A program made the position numbers and the translations under genes. From Hirudo medicinalis (lineage: Eukaryota; Annelida; Clitellata; Hirudinida; Hirudinidae), in assembly GCA_011800805.1 (NCBI GenBank), contig MPNW01000097.1, forward strand, positions 77,281 to 141,280: a stretch of DNA of 64,000 nucleotides. Direction: 5' to 3'. A model generated the notes under the pieces. It worked only from the letters and a program-made list of their open reading frames with translations. It was not told where the DNA came from and made no database searches. Of the stretch, positions 37,371 to 50,100 are shown piece after piece; within the stretch, counting starts at the first letter, position 1, and every line of letters starts with the position of its first letter.

Positions 37371-37650
37371 TTACGTTGTTGTTGTGTAGTTGTCATGTTG
37401 TTGTTGTGTAGTTGTCATGTTGTTGTTGTGTAGTTGTCATGTTGTTGTTGTGTAGTTGTCATGTTGTTGTTGTCATGTAGTTGTCATGTTGTTGTTGTCA
37501 TGTAGTTGTCATGTTGTTGTTGTCATGTAGTTGTCATGTTGTTGTTGTGTAGTTGTCATGTCGTTGTTGTCATGTAGTTGTCATGTTGTTGTTGTCATGT
37601 AGTTGTCATGTTGTTGTTGTCATGTAGTTGTCATGTTGTTGTTGTTGTAG
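37371..37650. repeat. gttgtcatgttgttgttgt minisatellite
   Basis: About a dozen near-identical units alternate between a gttgtgtagttgtcat form and a gttgtcatgtagttgtcat form. The two forms are interspersed, as expected from unequal exchange. Confidence 0.9.
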
Positions 37651-37894
37651 TAAATGAAATCATGATGTCGTTATTCGTTTTGCATGGGTTGGATAAGCGG
37701 ATGTGAGTTGTCATGCAGTGTCAAGAGGAGTAAGCTTGTTAGTTCACACTTAACTTCGTCTACAATGATGACGATGATGGTGGTGATTGCGTCGATGGTA
37801 ATGATGATTATGATGATTTAAGATGAATTGTCTAGCACTAGTACCTTGTCAGACCTCTTCTTCCAGAAGCGGAGTTTTCTTGTTGCTGAACTCA

Positions 37895-38035
37895 ACATGT
37901 TGATGATGATGATGATGGTGGTGATGATTGTGATCTTTATTTCCTTCCAACGACGATGATGACGTTGACGGCGCTTTCCTCAAGAGGATGATGGTGGTGG
38001 TGGTGGTGATGATGATGGTGGCGGTAATGATGATA
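37895..38035 (+). repeat. (GAT/GGT)n tract
   Basis: gatgatgatgatggtggtga at 37899-37925 and ggtggtggtggtgatgatga near 37990-38020. No gene is supported. Confidence 0.85.
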
Positions 38036-38357
38036 GTTGTGTTGACGAAGCGTCTGCGGAGTTCCCATCTTTCCACTGAAATTTGATGGAATGAAGGATG
38101 GAGTCTGAGATGAGTGGAAATGCAAAATTCGTTGCAATGAACTTCTAATTTAATGATGAATGATTAACACAAATAAATAAACTTAAATGCAAAATATTGT
38201 ATTGACGATGAAAGATAACGACATCATTAAATTATGGACGTGAATAAATTATTTTAATTTATTATAATTTACGATGACGCGCAGATAATCTCAAGTGAAG
38301 AATCATCAAACAAATGGAGAGTGGAGGATTTCGCGGAGATTCTTCGACTGCAAATCG

Positions 38358-38359
38358 TC

Positions 38360-38394
<35 letters not shown>

Positions 38395-38550
38395 CGACGA
38401 CGACGACGATGACGATGACGATGATGATGATGATGATGTTGATGTTGAAGATGATGTTGACGACGACGACGATGATGATGATGATGTTGAAGATGATGAT
38501 GATGTTGATGTTGAAGATGATGTTGACGACGACGACGATGGCAATGACGT
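38358..38550 (+). repeat. (GAT/GAC/GTT)n tract
   Basis: Pure GAT, then GAC, then a higher-order gatgttgatgttgaagatga unit duplicated near 38435 and 38500. It gives poly-Asp and poly-Ser frames on both strands. Confidence 0.9.
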
Positions 38551-38718
38551 TGACAAGTATATCTGATTATAAAATTGTATTGTAGCTGTTTCATTTAACA
38601 ATCTCACATTCCATCTTCGGAAAATGAAAACTTGATGTTCAAACGTTTGAATGTAATTAAACATCGATTAAATTTTATCTTAATCTCGTCATAAAATTGC
38701 TAAAAAATATTTTTAAAA

Positions 38719-40242
38719 ATGTCTGCATTCTCAAAAGCACCGACCAACCTTAGAGTTTTTGTGAGTTCCAGCCAAAAATCCAGCAAAACAAGCTGCTCAG
38801 AAATTCGAAAAACGTTGAAAAACTCTCATCGAAAGTCGTCAAAAGTTGACGAGAACAACGAAGTCACCATCACGACTGTGTGGAGCAGTTGGAGACGACA
38901 ACAGAATGAAAATGAGGTGAAAAATCAAAAACCACAACTCCGCAAAAGGACATCGGCAGGGATTCGAGATAGAAACACATGCAAAAGGTGCCCGATGCAC
39001 GCGTGTTTGAGCCTGAAAATACTTTCTTTTCTGAGCTGATTTAGGTTTCAGAGGTAGCTGTCTGCAGAAGGTTGGAACACAATAAACACAAACAACAACA
39101 GCAAGGGTTGAGAGACATTACAACGATGAGATTACGATTGCGACAGGAATTATTATTAGTCACATTTCACGAATTATTATTAGTCACATTTCACGAATTA
39201 TTATTAGTCACATTTCACGAATTATTATTAGTCACATTTCACGAATTATTATTAGTCACATTTCGCGGCATTAAGTAATCCTGAGACGTCTCATTAATTA
39301 CGAGTGTTTAGCAGTTATTACGACTAAATATTGATCATTATTTTCTTAGAAATAGTCGATTATTAATATCATCATCATCATCATCATCATCACCACCATC
39401 ATCATCACCATCATCATCATCATCATCATCATCACTATCATCACCATCACCACCACCACCACCACCACCACCATCATCATCATTATTATTATTATTATCA
39501 TTATTATTATTATTATTATTATCATCATCATCATCATCATTATTATTATTATTATTTCAATGCAATATGGTTAATCTCGTTCCTCTTATTAGCCTCCATA
39601 AAAGCTATTTAACAATGGCTGTTCCTTCAAAGTGAAAACTTAATTTTGGTGGGAAATTCTTAAGCGATAAGGACACTCCATCCTGATTGGCCCACAACTC
39701 CAATTAACCTTCGAACTCCGTATTCAGGTCAACTGCGGGTTATTAGATGCTGATGTTGAAAAAATTGTTCCCGCTAAAAAAATCTGTTACCAAAAAAACT
39801 GAGCAGTAATGATGTCATTCAAATCAATTATTATTTACTGACTTAAATTCAACATGCAAATGTTTTAAGAGTGCTATTTTTATCATTTTTAATTATAATA
39901 TATTAAAAAAAAAATATTATGTAATTATTATATCATTGTTATGTGATATTTTAACATTACGTAGCTATTATGCACATTATTATATTACATTTCATTACAT
40001 TCTCCTAGGGTCTTGAGAACCAATCCAATGTTGAGTTAAACGTGTCACAGAGGCAACGTTCAAAGTTAACAACTCGAATCCACATTTCCTCACCTGTAGA
40101 ACAGGTGTCAGGTGTTGGGGTAGGTAATCAGTTCATTGGAAGAGCTTTAACACCGAACATTGCGAGGGCACGTGGGCGACAGATGCAAGCTCTAACAAGG
40201 GGACCAGTGTTGTCGCCAAGTTCAGTCCTATTTTGTGATTAG
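38719..40242 (+). CDS. Small three-exon gene, unknown product
   Basis: Proposed exons 38719-38916, 39045-39158 and 40009-40242 are all phase 0, giving 181 aa from ATG 38719 to TAG 40240-40242, with AATAAA ten bases later. Exon 1 is Ser/Lys-rich (SSQKSSKTSCSEIRKTLK) and ends in VWSSWRRQQNENE. Exon 2 continues as predicted helix (VCRRLEHNKHKQQQQGLRD). Exon 3 is Arg/Gln-rich. Exon 2 runs directly into a 24-bp minisatellite whose every unit repeats the same in-frame donor site. I do not recognise the family. Support comes from phase agreement, ORF-wide coding-like composition and the poly(A) signal; no homologue was recalled. It lies head-to-head with the minus-strand coiled-coil gene. Confidence 0.5.
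39147..39266 (+). repeat. 24-bp minisatellite, five copies, at an exon border
   Basis: The unit gaattattattagtcacatt+tcac repeats five times exactly; the last has one change (cgc). At 24 bases it keeps the reading frame (ELLLVTFH), and each unit contains TTA|gtcaca, the donor proposed for exon 2 of the flanking gene. Confidence 0.95.
39366..39555. repeat. (ATC)n, (ACC)n and (ATT)n tract
   Basis: ATC repeats pass into a pure accaccaccacc run (about 39445-39470) and then ATT/ATC blocks. It lies in the last intron of the small plus-strand gene. Confidence 0.9.
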
Positions 40243-40251
40243 TTTAACTTA

Positions 40252-40257
40252 AATAAA
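40252..40257 (+). terminator. Poly(A) signal of the small plus-strand gene
   Basis: AATAAA ten bases after the TAG stop; the best independent support that the reading frame ending there is transcribed. Confidence 0.5.
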
Positions 40258-40259
40258 TA

Positions 40260-41983
40260 CTTAAAATGCATTTTTGCTGATCTTGCAATCATTCACTAAC
40301 TTTGTACAATTTTTCTAAAGTTTAATTATTAGCTTGAAATGATTTTGACTAAATATTTCCGACTTCCGTTACTTCTATTAAATAAATTATCGGCAGATTT
40401 AAGTGTTAACCTTGTTAATGCATTGTTATAATTGATAATAAATGTAATAATTTAGATAAAATCTTAAATCCCACAAACATTTGCGCGTTGCACAAAGTTT
40501 GTTTTCTGAGACCCGAGTGAGTTCTAAACTCACTTTTTCCTGTGCCAAGGAGGACCAACTTCTAACACAAAATCGGGGTCCATTTATGGATGTAATATAC
40601 ATTCTCTAAGGTTTCCTACGATTTCAGAGACACTCCTGCAATATCAGGATATTTTATTTCGTCTCCAAGTTTTGAAGTTCAGATTCTCTTCTGGTGCGTC
40701 CAGTAACGATACTTATATGCAACAATTTATTACCTTTGTTGTATCGCACACTCGCCTCGTTTACGCCATGTTGAGTTTGGCTTTGTTGTTGTTCTGACAT
40801 TAGACAAAAAATGTTCCACAGCAGGTTTTTCACAAAAAACCTTAGACAATAACATGTCCCTTGTTACGTCTGAAGTCATTCACAGGGTATTCATCTTGGG
40901 TATCGGGATTGCTGCTGAGAGATTTATTTTGGTCCCAGAAATGAATTACGTTTCCGCTTGCATCAAAAAGACTACGACAACTTATTTTGGATCAATATTA
41001 AAAAAAATATAGGAGCAATGATGAAATCAACATGATAATGCAATCACGATTAACGTAGTAATCCGATCTAGTAATTAGACTATTGACTGAATGTATCCAA
41101 CTAATCGAATGAACGGATGAGTTAATGAACTTTAGGAGCTCGTAAACCTAACTTGAAACGCTTACAAATGTTTTCCGTCAATACAGGTAAACATCGTGTC
41201 GAGACATGTGATTAGTAACCTGTTCTTTAGAGAAACACATGGAACTAGAAGTCCAACAGAAACATTTCACAGCACATTTCTTAACCTAGACATACAGCCT
41301 CTACAAAATGCGAGATCACCTTTCAGTTAACAACTGGCTGAACTAAAATAAAAAAATATGAAACAGAAAACTGATGACAATTATTCAGAAATATATTCTA
41401 CAACCTTTTCACGAGTCAGTGATCGCAAATGATGAACAAGTGATTGGGTCGAGTGAAGAAATGAATTCAAGAACTCAGTCGATGAAAGTGTGGGCGACAG
41501 TCTCAAGCAATCATTTCGTTTTTGAATTATTCATAGTTAAGTGGAATGATGCAAGCAGCAAGGATAACATTATAATAACATACCATAAAAAAGTTAATTT
41601 AAAAAAAATTGAATTAAAAAAAATCACCATCGTCTTGATTGAAAGACAGACGAACAACAAGTTTGAAACTTCGAGAAAACTAAAATCAATTTAAAAGTCA
41701 AAGTGCTCCACAATCGAGCGAATAAAATTGTATTCTTCGATCCAAAGACGAGAGGCACCTAAAACTCAGGTGAACAATTCTGAAATAATTAAATTCTGAA
41801 AACATGATCGGAAGGCTTCGAAGCAAAAACAAAAATAAAATAAGAATCAAGAAATGTACACGATCGAAATAGAATCACAACACTCGATGACGATCGCAAA
41901 TTGATTTGTCGATCGCACGAATCTAATCGAAGAATTGAAATCAAGGTGATACAAAAACAATCGAAAGAATCGTCCACTAGGTA
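40260..41983. other. Intergenic / MGAT5 3' UTR
   Basis: No gene is supported. A 106-codon plus frame at 41374-41694 is Lys/Ile-rich and antisense to the probable MGAT5 3' UTR. It has no recognisable feature. Confidence 0.5.
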
Positions 41984-44900
41984 TCAGTAACAGCCAGGAC
42001 AGAGAGCCATTTGACCCCTGATGAACTTTCTGCAGGGACAAATTCTGTTGAGATCTCGAACCGAGTCCACGCAACTGAACAGCAACTCGTCGCCCTGGAG
42101 ATAGCAGGTGCCCGTCCGGTTGTCGAAAGACGGATGGACCAAGTCGGCCGCATTCTCGAACTTGTCGCACTTCGAGCCCCACGAGGAATCGACGGCTTCC
42201 TTCTCGTTCAACCTCTTGAAGTGGCCGGGCTCGCAAATCAACTCTGGGAACGAGAGGGAATCGAGTAATTCTAAATTAAACTACTCCATCAGGCTTGTGA
42301 TTGCACCTAATCAGAATGCAACTAATACGTTCTGCTGAAAATTAAACTTTCACATCTCACAAGTTCCACTCGACATGAACTTCATTCCAAAATATATCAT
42401 TAATTTTTAACGACAAATGGGTGGATCACGAATAAGTGATACTAATAGATTGTTTATTCACGATACTTTTACTTAACATTTTACAAATATCTTATTGCTT
42501 TTTAAGTAAATAAATTTTGATAAAAAATTCAAGAACTTTACAAACTTTGGCTCCAGCAGACATCCTTGCAGGACTGTCCCCGTTTCGAAATGACGGCGGT
42601 TACCGAGTCCCGAGGCGGCCAAAGTTGGTCATTTTTCGGGCAGAAGTACTGGTGTTCGAGGTAAGAATTCAGCCTCTCTAACATGCCCCTGTGAGTGAAT
42701 TCAAAGGGCAGATAGGGCTCGACCTATGTGACGTTAAACAAAGTAAAACTATTTAGTATTATTAAGAAAATACATCCACAATTGTGTTATTCCAAATTCT
42801 GAAAATGAAATGCACTTGATGTTTCAGTTAGTGATCAATGTCTTTTTAATCTGCAGTGATTATACAATAATACTAACAGTTCCCAACATCTTAACAAGAA
42901 TGGAAACAGCTAATATTATTTGCAAGACAAAATATCAAATAACGGATTTTCCCTCCGAGAAAAAACCGACCGTGCCATTGTCGATGAGTCCGAGAGCTTC
43001 TTGAATTGCTCTCTCGACTTCTGCATTGTTGTCGATGTCGATGGTGAACACATGTGGTTTAGAGATGAAATCTTCCGCATAAGGATGCTGACTTGTCAGC
43101 TAGAACAGGAAGTTGTAAACAAACCACTTTGCTAACATTGTATAAATAATAAAAGGCCATATCAACAGGTTAATCTTAAGAGAGCAAAATCAACTGACCT
43201 CTCGTCCGGTGGGTTTTCCCTTGAAAAATTTAGTGTTTTTGGAGCTGTGAGGTGGATTGAACTTAGGGTTGATGAAGATGCAGCCGGCAGCTATGGCTTC
43301 GAGAGGAGCGGGTCCCTCGTAAGGAAATCCCAGACCGATGAACAGCTGCCAATATTTCCTCGTTCAGTTTTCTTGTTTGCCTCATGGGACAACCACTAAA
43401 TGGAACAACCACTCACTTTCGACTCCAGCAACAACCTCTGAAGGTCTGCTCCCGACAAAATCCCATGGTTTTTCACGAAACTCGGAAGTCCCGAGTCTCC
43501 GCCAGCTTCCGTGTAAACCGTGGCATGAATTTCAACATATTTGCTGATCACTTTCAGGTATTCCTCTTTGCCCTTTGAGAAATTACATGACATGGTAAGA
43601 TGGTAAAGGAAAGCAGTTGTTCCATAAATATGGGATAAATGATCGACAAGGACCCACATTCCACATGGACTTTGACTTGCCGTAAACCACTGCCTGGTTC
43701 TTCTTCTTGAGGGTCGTCAGTTCGGTCGAGTTCAAGAACTGCTCGACTACAAAACCCATGAAGGAGTTGTCGGGCGAATGGGCTGCAAAGAGAAAATGAT
43801 TTCACTTTAACGGGCAATTTGGATTCAAAACGAAAGTAATTAGCATTATAGTTGTTAATGGTTGTTGATGACGTTAAATATTATTGAATATTTAATAATT
43901 TAATATATTGAAAGATTAAAGTAAAACATGTGTCTCATTTAACTCAAATAAGGAAATTCATAGAAACAACACAATAAAATCTACAAAACAATCGTACGAA
44001 ACATGGTGTAGAATTGTTTGAGGTTGAGTTCCTGACCACCCCAAGAAGTTTTGAACTGCCTGTGCTGCTTGACGTAATGAACGTTGTTGTAACTCGCTTC
44101 TGTCCCAAAGGTATCGATTATCCTCAGTAGACAGCTGCATCGTGAAACGATCACTTAACTAATAATTGTAATAACTAGTGTATTTGTGTTGCAAAACAAA
44201 ATCCTCTCAATTAACTTGCTAATTGACTAAACAGTGATTAATGCATGTTCTTCAACCTTACTTTGTTTGAATGTTCAGTGTTGTGAAGTTACAATCAAAA
44301 TGACACAAATTGTGTGATGACTTTGCAGGATCATCAGTGAGGCACAACACCACGAACTTGATGATCAAATCTCATAACAATTCGTCACAAAAATTAACGT
44401 TTGATTGTTGCATTATGAATTAACTATTATTATTATTATTATTACTGTTATTACACAACAATCATTGAAAAATAGACGAGTTGAAATCTGTTAACAAACA
44501 ATAAGGAGAATTTCTGAACACTTCACTCAACAGAGAAGTTACTCATCAGAATAACAACTGTGGCTCGTGGCAGGAATGATGATGATGATGAAGGTGATGA
44601 TGATTACATTGATTATTGTTGCAAATTTGAAGCAACTGGAAATAAGCTATTTAAGCCTCACATGCAATCCATGGAATACATTTATTAAGAGCAAAGTTTT
44701 AAGAATTATTTTCTCAATTTCAACACGAAAATTTTGTAAGCAAATAGAATGCAGATAAGAGAAATTAATGTCCTCAATTATTGGCGTTAATGAAATTCCA
44801 ATAATATAAATACATTCATTCTTCCCCAATCAATGCAGCTCTCCTTAATATAATTATTCGGACATTCATTAGAAAGTTCATAACAATCATTCGGCTCTCC

Positions 44901-47069
44901 TGCATTTAATGCTAATGACAGAACAAAACCTTAATCATAATCCCCAACAATAGAGCATCAGTATCGTCATCATCATCATTGTTATAATTAATTAATATTA
45001 TTACAGTTATCATCATCATCACCCATTCGCCATCTCATTTGACTTTCCTCAAATAAAGCAAGATAGAAAATATTTGAGAAAATTTGGAACACACCTGAAC
45101 TTCCCGTAACCCTGTTTGACGTGACGTTTGAAATGTGTCAGACCGACGATGTCAGTCACGATCATGTCGTATGCTAGTCTTTCGCGGGTTTGACACTGGG
45201 AATTAATGTCTGGCAGAGTGCTCAACACCCTATGGAGGAGTGAATGTACATTAAACATAAGTGAATTATTGATTGAATATCATTTATAAATTCTTGGAAA
45301 CCTGAACGTGAAATAAATTATGGCGCGTAATTACTCTGGGCACGTGCTTTCAATTGCCTCGCTCACATTCAAAATTGATGTGAGTGCATGCACGTGAATT
45401 CAGTTGATGTCAATGCACGCGCATGAATTCATTTGACGTGAATGCATCCACGTGAATTCAGTTCCTCTCTCAGAAAGAAGGAGAAAATCTGCACGAGTTT
45501 GTTTTGATAACAAACAGCCCCCTCATCCTTCATCCATTTTTAAGGGCACGTTGAAAATATTTTTGAAAATACGAAAGCAATTGATTGGAGGATTCACAAA
45601 AGCACGCTTGAAAGCAACTGTTAATATGGACTGTTTCACTGAGAACAAATCAATATTTCAACGGGAAACTGTTTTGCCACACGATGCACAGTTATGACCA
45701 CCCACTCTGTTGATAATTATAAAGTCCATAATAATTCAAATGCAATTCCTACTAGCAAAGAAAACTCAGGCAAGGCATCTTCATCATCATCATCATCGAA
45801 CCCACAACCATCACCATCGTCATCATCAATGTCTTCACTCATGAAGCAATAAAATCACAAAAGAACAATAATCACTCGGTGAGTTCCTCATATTCACTGG
45901 TGACCGTCATCTTGTGACCCAGGGTGAAGAGAGCAGACAGGATGTCGCTCCACTGTACCAACTCCCCCAGCGGACCACCTGGCAAAATAATTGAGAGTCA
46001 TGATGACGACTACGTGGTGTCCACAATGAATTGTATTAGTATTTATTATTACTCAATTAATTTCGTCATCACATCGAATGAGGTCTCTTAATAAGTTGAG
46101 CTACTCCAACTGCAGCAACAATTTTCGCTCTTCTCACCAAGAGCATCGCAATTATAATCAAAGCATTATCGTCGTCGTCATCACAACCAACTCCGCAATT
46201 TTCATACTCCAGCACGTTCCTAATGTCAACAGACACATCGCGACGAAAACTAAACATTAAAATCATTTAATTCAGTTTCGAAAAACAAATTATGGCCATT
46301 TTTTCTTCGAATGACGATGGCCTCTGTCGATGATGATAATGATGCTGTTGAGTGGTGGTGATGACTATATGCCAATATATAATAATAATAATTTGATTAA
46401 TTCTGTGCCTGCTTGTTATGAAAAGGTCTTCATCCGATGGAATTTCGGCTTCGGCGCCGAAAGATGCCATATATAATTTCGGCTTAATTTCGGTCGAAAC
46501 TAATAAAAATTAACCTTCACTTTCGGCCGACAGTGATTTAGATTTTAAGCGAGGAACGCAAAAGCGATGGCGGAAAAGAGTTGGCTTGTAACGATGACAT
46601 TTGTTTGGCTGAGAAAATAAAGGAAAAACGAAAAAAAATTGCGATAGCTGACTTGTATGATTTACTTACTGGTCGGTTTCGGTGCGCTCACCAGGGATGT
46701 TGCAGTTGCCAGGGTTCAACAAAATACGTTTTTAGAAAATATGTAAAATTACCTTCCATGAAAATAGCTTTGAAGCAAACACTATTTGTTAACAATGGTT
46801 TTGAAATGTTACAAGTTAATGCATCATAAATGTTGCAGAACATTAAGTAAGTGATTCTAATAATTAATTCAAAATATGGCATCAAATGGATGGAAAAAGG
46901 GCTTGAATTATTATTCTCTTAAAATTCCTAAAAACTGATCAGAAATAAGTCGGACAGCGAAATAAGACTCCAGCACCGAGCGACCCGAGCTCGGTAATTA
47001 TCAGCAGCCATTTTAATTATACAATGAAAAAAAAATGGTTTTTAAGAAGTAAGTTTTGAGTCACCCATC

Positions 47070-47115
<46 letters not shown>

Positions 47116-50100
47116 GTCATTCAAGGCACAGGTGATGAAAACAAAATGAAAGTCATTAAAACATGTGTCCACAATTGTTCAATAAAAATAAACATCGTTG
47201 GGTTGAATTTCCACTTAAAAAGACTTTTAACTGCAGAAATGCCGAGGGTCTGAAAAATTATAGCTCGAGGGAGGAATTTGTTGACTACGACGAACTCTTC
47301 GTATAAACATGTTCATGCACATTCTGTTTCTTGCTTTTCCTTAAATTGAGTCCATCGCATGCTTAAGGTAACAAAAAAGTCGAACTTAAAAACTTAACGA
47401 TTTCTATTAGTTAATACTTAAACAAACCTTTAATAATTTATTCCAAGCACAAATCAATAATTAAATGATCGGAGACTTAATATCCTTTAGCATGACCAAT
47501 TAATTCCACAAAATAATGAGGTGGAATGAGAAGATCTGTGGTTGATTTTAAAGAGCAGAAAATATCCCGGGCGTGGGAATCGCATGCACATGCAGAAGTG
47601 TTTGTTAGGCACGCCACCATCAGACACCTCGAAAGTACAACAATAACGACAATAACAACAACACGTCGACGTAGTCTTCGATAATGCAACCATTGTAATG
47701 TCGTCATCGAGGCCAACAACGACATGTAAGCAGATCGTGATCATCGTAATCGAGCACGACTCACCTGCGGAAACCGTCTGCTGAAAACGGAAACCTGATT
47801 TCTTTGAGAGGAAGCCCAGGTAAACGAGTATCTGTGCAGAGAAATGGTTGAAGCTATAAAAAGTGTTTGAATGTCTAAATGTGAAAATGGTTTTCATGAA
47901 ATAAGTAGAAAAATGTAATAATGGCAAGGCAGAAATGAATCACATTTTATTAAAAATTAAACGATAAAATAGCATATTTAAATATATAATATTAAATTAT
48001 ATACATATGGCAAGGCAGAAATGAATCACATTTTATTAAAAATTAAACGATAAAATAGCATATTTAAATATATAATATTAAATTATATACATATTATTTT
48101 AATGAAAGTCACACAATCCACAAATTGGGCCCTTATTATTATTGTAACTAAGTCACTTATTCTTAAAGAGAACATAAGCTCAAAAGAATGCCATGAAACA
48201 TTGCATCGCCAAAGACAACAACAACAATGCTGACATTCAACTCGCCTTTTTCTGAGTGTGTGGCCTCTGTTCTTCCTTCTCGATGTTCTTGACGGCGGCC
48301 ACCCAGAGGTGCCAGAGTCTGACGATCCTGTCGAGGATCCACTCGTAATTGTTCCTCGAAGGAGGCTCCATCATGATTTCCATGAGACCCGACAGGTTCT
48401 TGTTCCAGAACGCCTGTTTGTTTTGGAATCCAATAAAAAAAATAAATATATATAAAAGTGTTTAATTTATTCTACAAATTGATGCTCTCTCTTGAGAGAG
48501 AGAGAGGCAAGTTGAGAAGAGGCTGCACATAATCAAGAACATCATGATGACAGATCTTTTTAAAATCTCACAAATGGAACAGGTATTGAGAGCATCAACA
48601 TAAGTTCACCTGTACAACTGGAGAGGGAAGTGTCTTTTTAAAAGACATTCTACTGGTCAGGTTCGAGTGGAGAGGAGGACACCAATTCTCAACCTGGAAT
48701 CAAAAACAACTGTAATGATGAATACAACAACAACAACTGTAATGATGAATACAACAACAACAACTGCAATGATGAATACAACATCAACAACTATAGCAAC
48801 GAATATAATAACTATAATGACATAATAACAACAACAATTATAATGGCAAGTACAACAGCAACAACACTTATGACATGACATCGACGGATTTTCTTTTTTG
48901 ATAAATTGCTTTGTTTAAATTTTTTCTTTTAAATGATTTTTGAGCATTCAAAAATAAAATATAAAAATCATTCAAAAAGTAATCACTTTGCAACAAATGT
49001 GATCACAACCAATGGCCTCACCAATCATGCAACAGTACCATTATCACAACTCTCCATACCATCATCATCGTCACATCATAGCACAAAAAAATGGATCAAT
49101 AAATCCTGGTTCGTATTGAAAAGGTTCTAACGATCGAATGGTTATGTTCCATTTTGAAGCCCCATCATAATCAAAAAACAATAATGCCAGGACAAGTTAC
49201 ATTGGTGTTTTGTGTCATCAAACATTGTAAAGGCATCAAATCAGAACGAAGGACGTCGTATTTGTAACTGGTAACAACACGTTTATCAGACGAGCGACAA
49301 TCCTACATTTTCCATCAAAATCTCAATCAAATAAAATCAAATAAATCCTAAATGGACAATGCAATTCTGCATTTATAAAGAATGATTTTAAATTTCAACA
49401 ACCCACATCGCTGAGGTAATTCCTGATGCTGCACAGACTTCCATCCACTCCGTGCTCCTTGTAACACGGATCAGAACCCCAGAAATTCTCCATCCACTGT
49501 TAAAATCCAAAATTAATATTTAAGTGATTTGATCGTTTGCATCCTCGCTCGAGTGATTTTGAAAAATTCAGTCAGTTGATTAAAAAATATCTTCAGGAGC
49601 TGAGTATTAAGAATATCACTTAAATCCAGGAAGAATAGTCGTTCTTGCAAAAGTGATGTCGGAGGCGACGCGTCGGACGACCGAAAGTGTTCGTAACGTT
49701 CGTTAAAAAATAATCATCACACGACAAGTCCTCTATTGAAGTACAAATTAAGACTAATTTTAGACGATAATGACTTGATTATTTCATTCATATGCAAAAA
49801 TTAGCACCAAGTTTTACTTCCTGTGTTTAAATTTAGTCAAAGATTGATAATTCATAATTACTGAATAATTAGAAAATCAAAATCTAGACCGTCTGAAAGT
49901 TAATTGATATTTGCATGCATTCAAATAGTTATATATAAATGTGGATTAAAGAATATTAGTGAGAATTTCAAAACACAAGTTTGAAATTACAAACTCATGT
50001 TTTAGAAAGTATAAACCTCATTAATACATATTTAGTAAACTGGTAATTCCAGTAAAATAAAAATGTTCCTCTTGAAAATTACTAAAATAATGCACACCTG

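Noticed and set aside
41374..41694. 106-codon plus ORF
   Set aside because: Lys/Ile-rich, antisense to the MGAT5 3' flank, no motif or poly(A) support.
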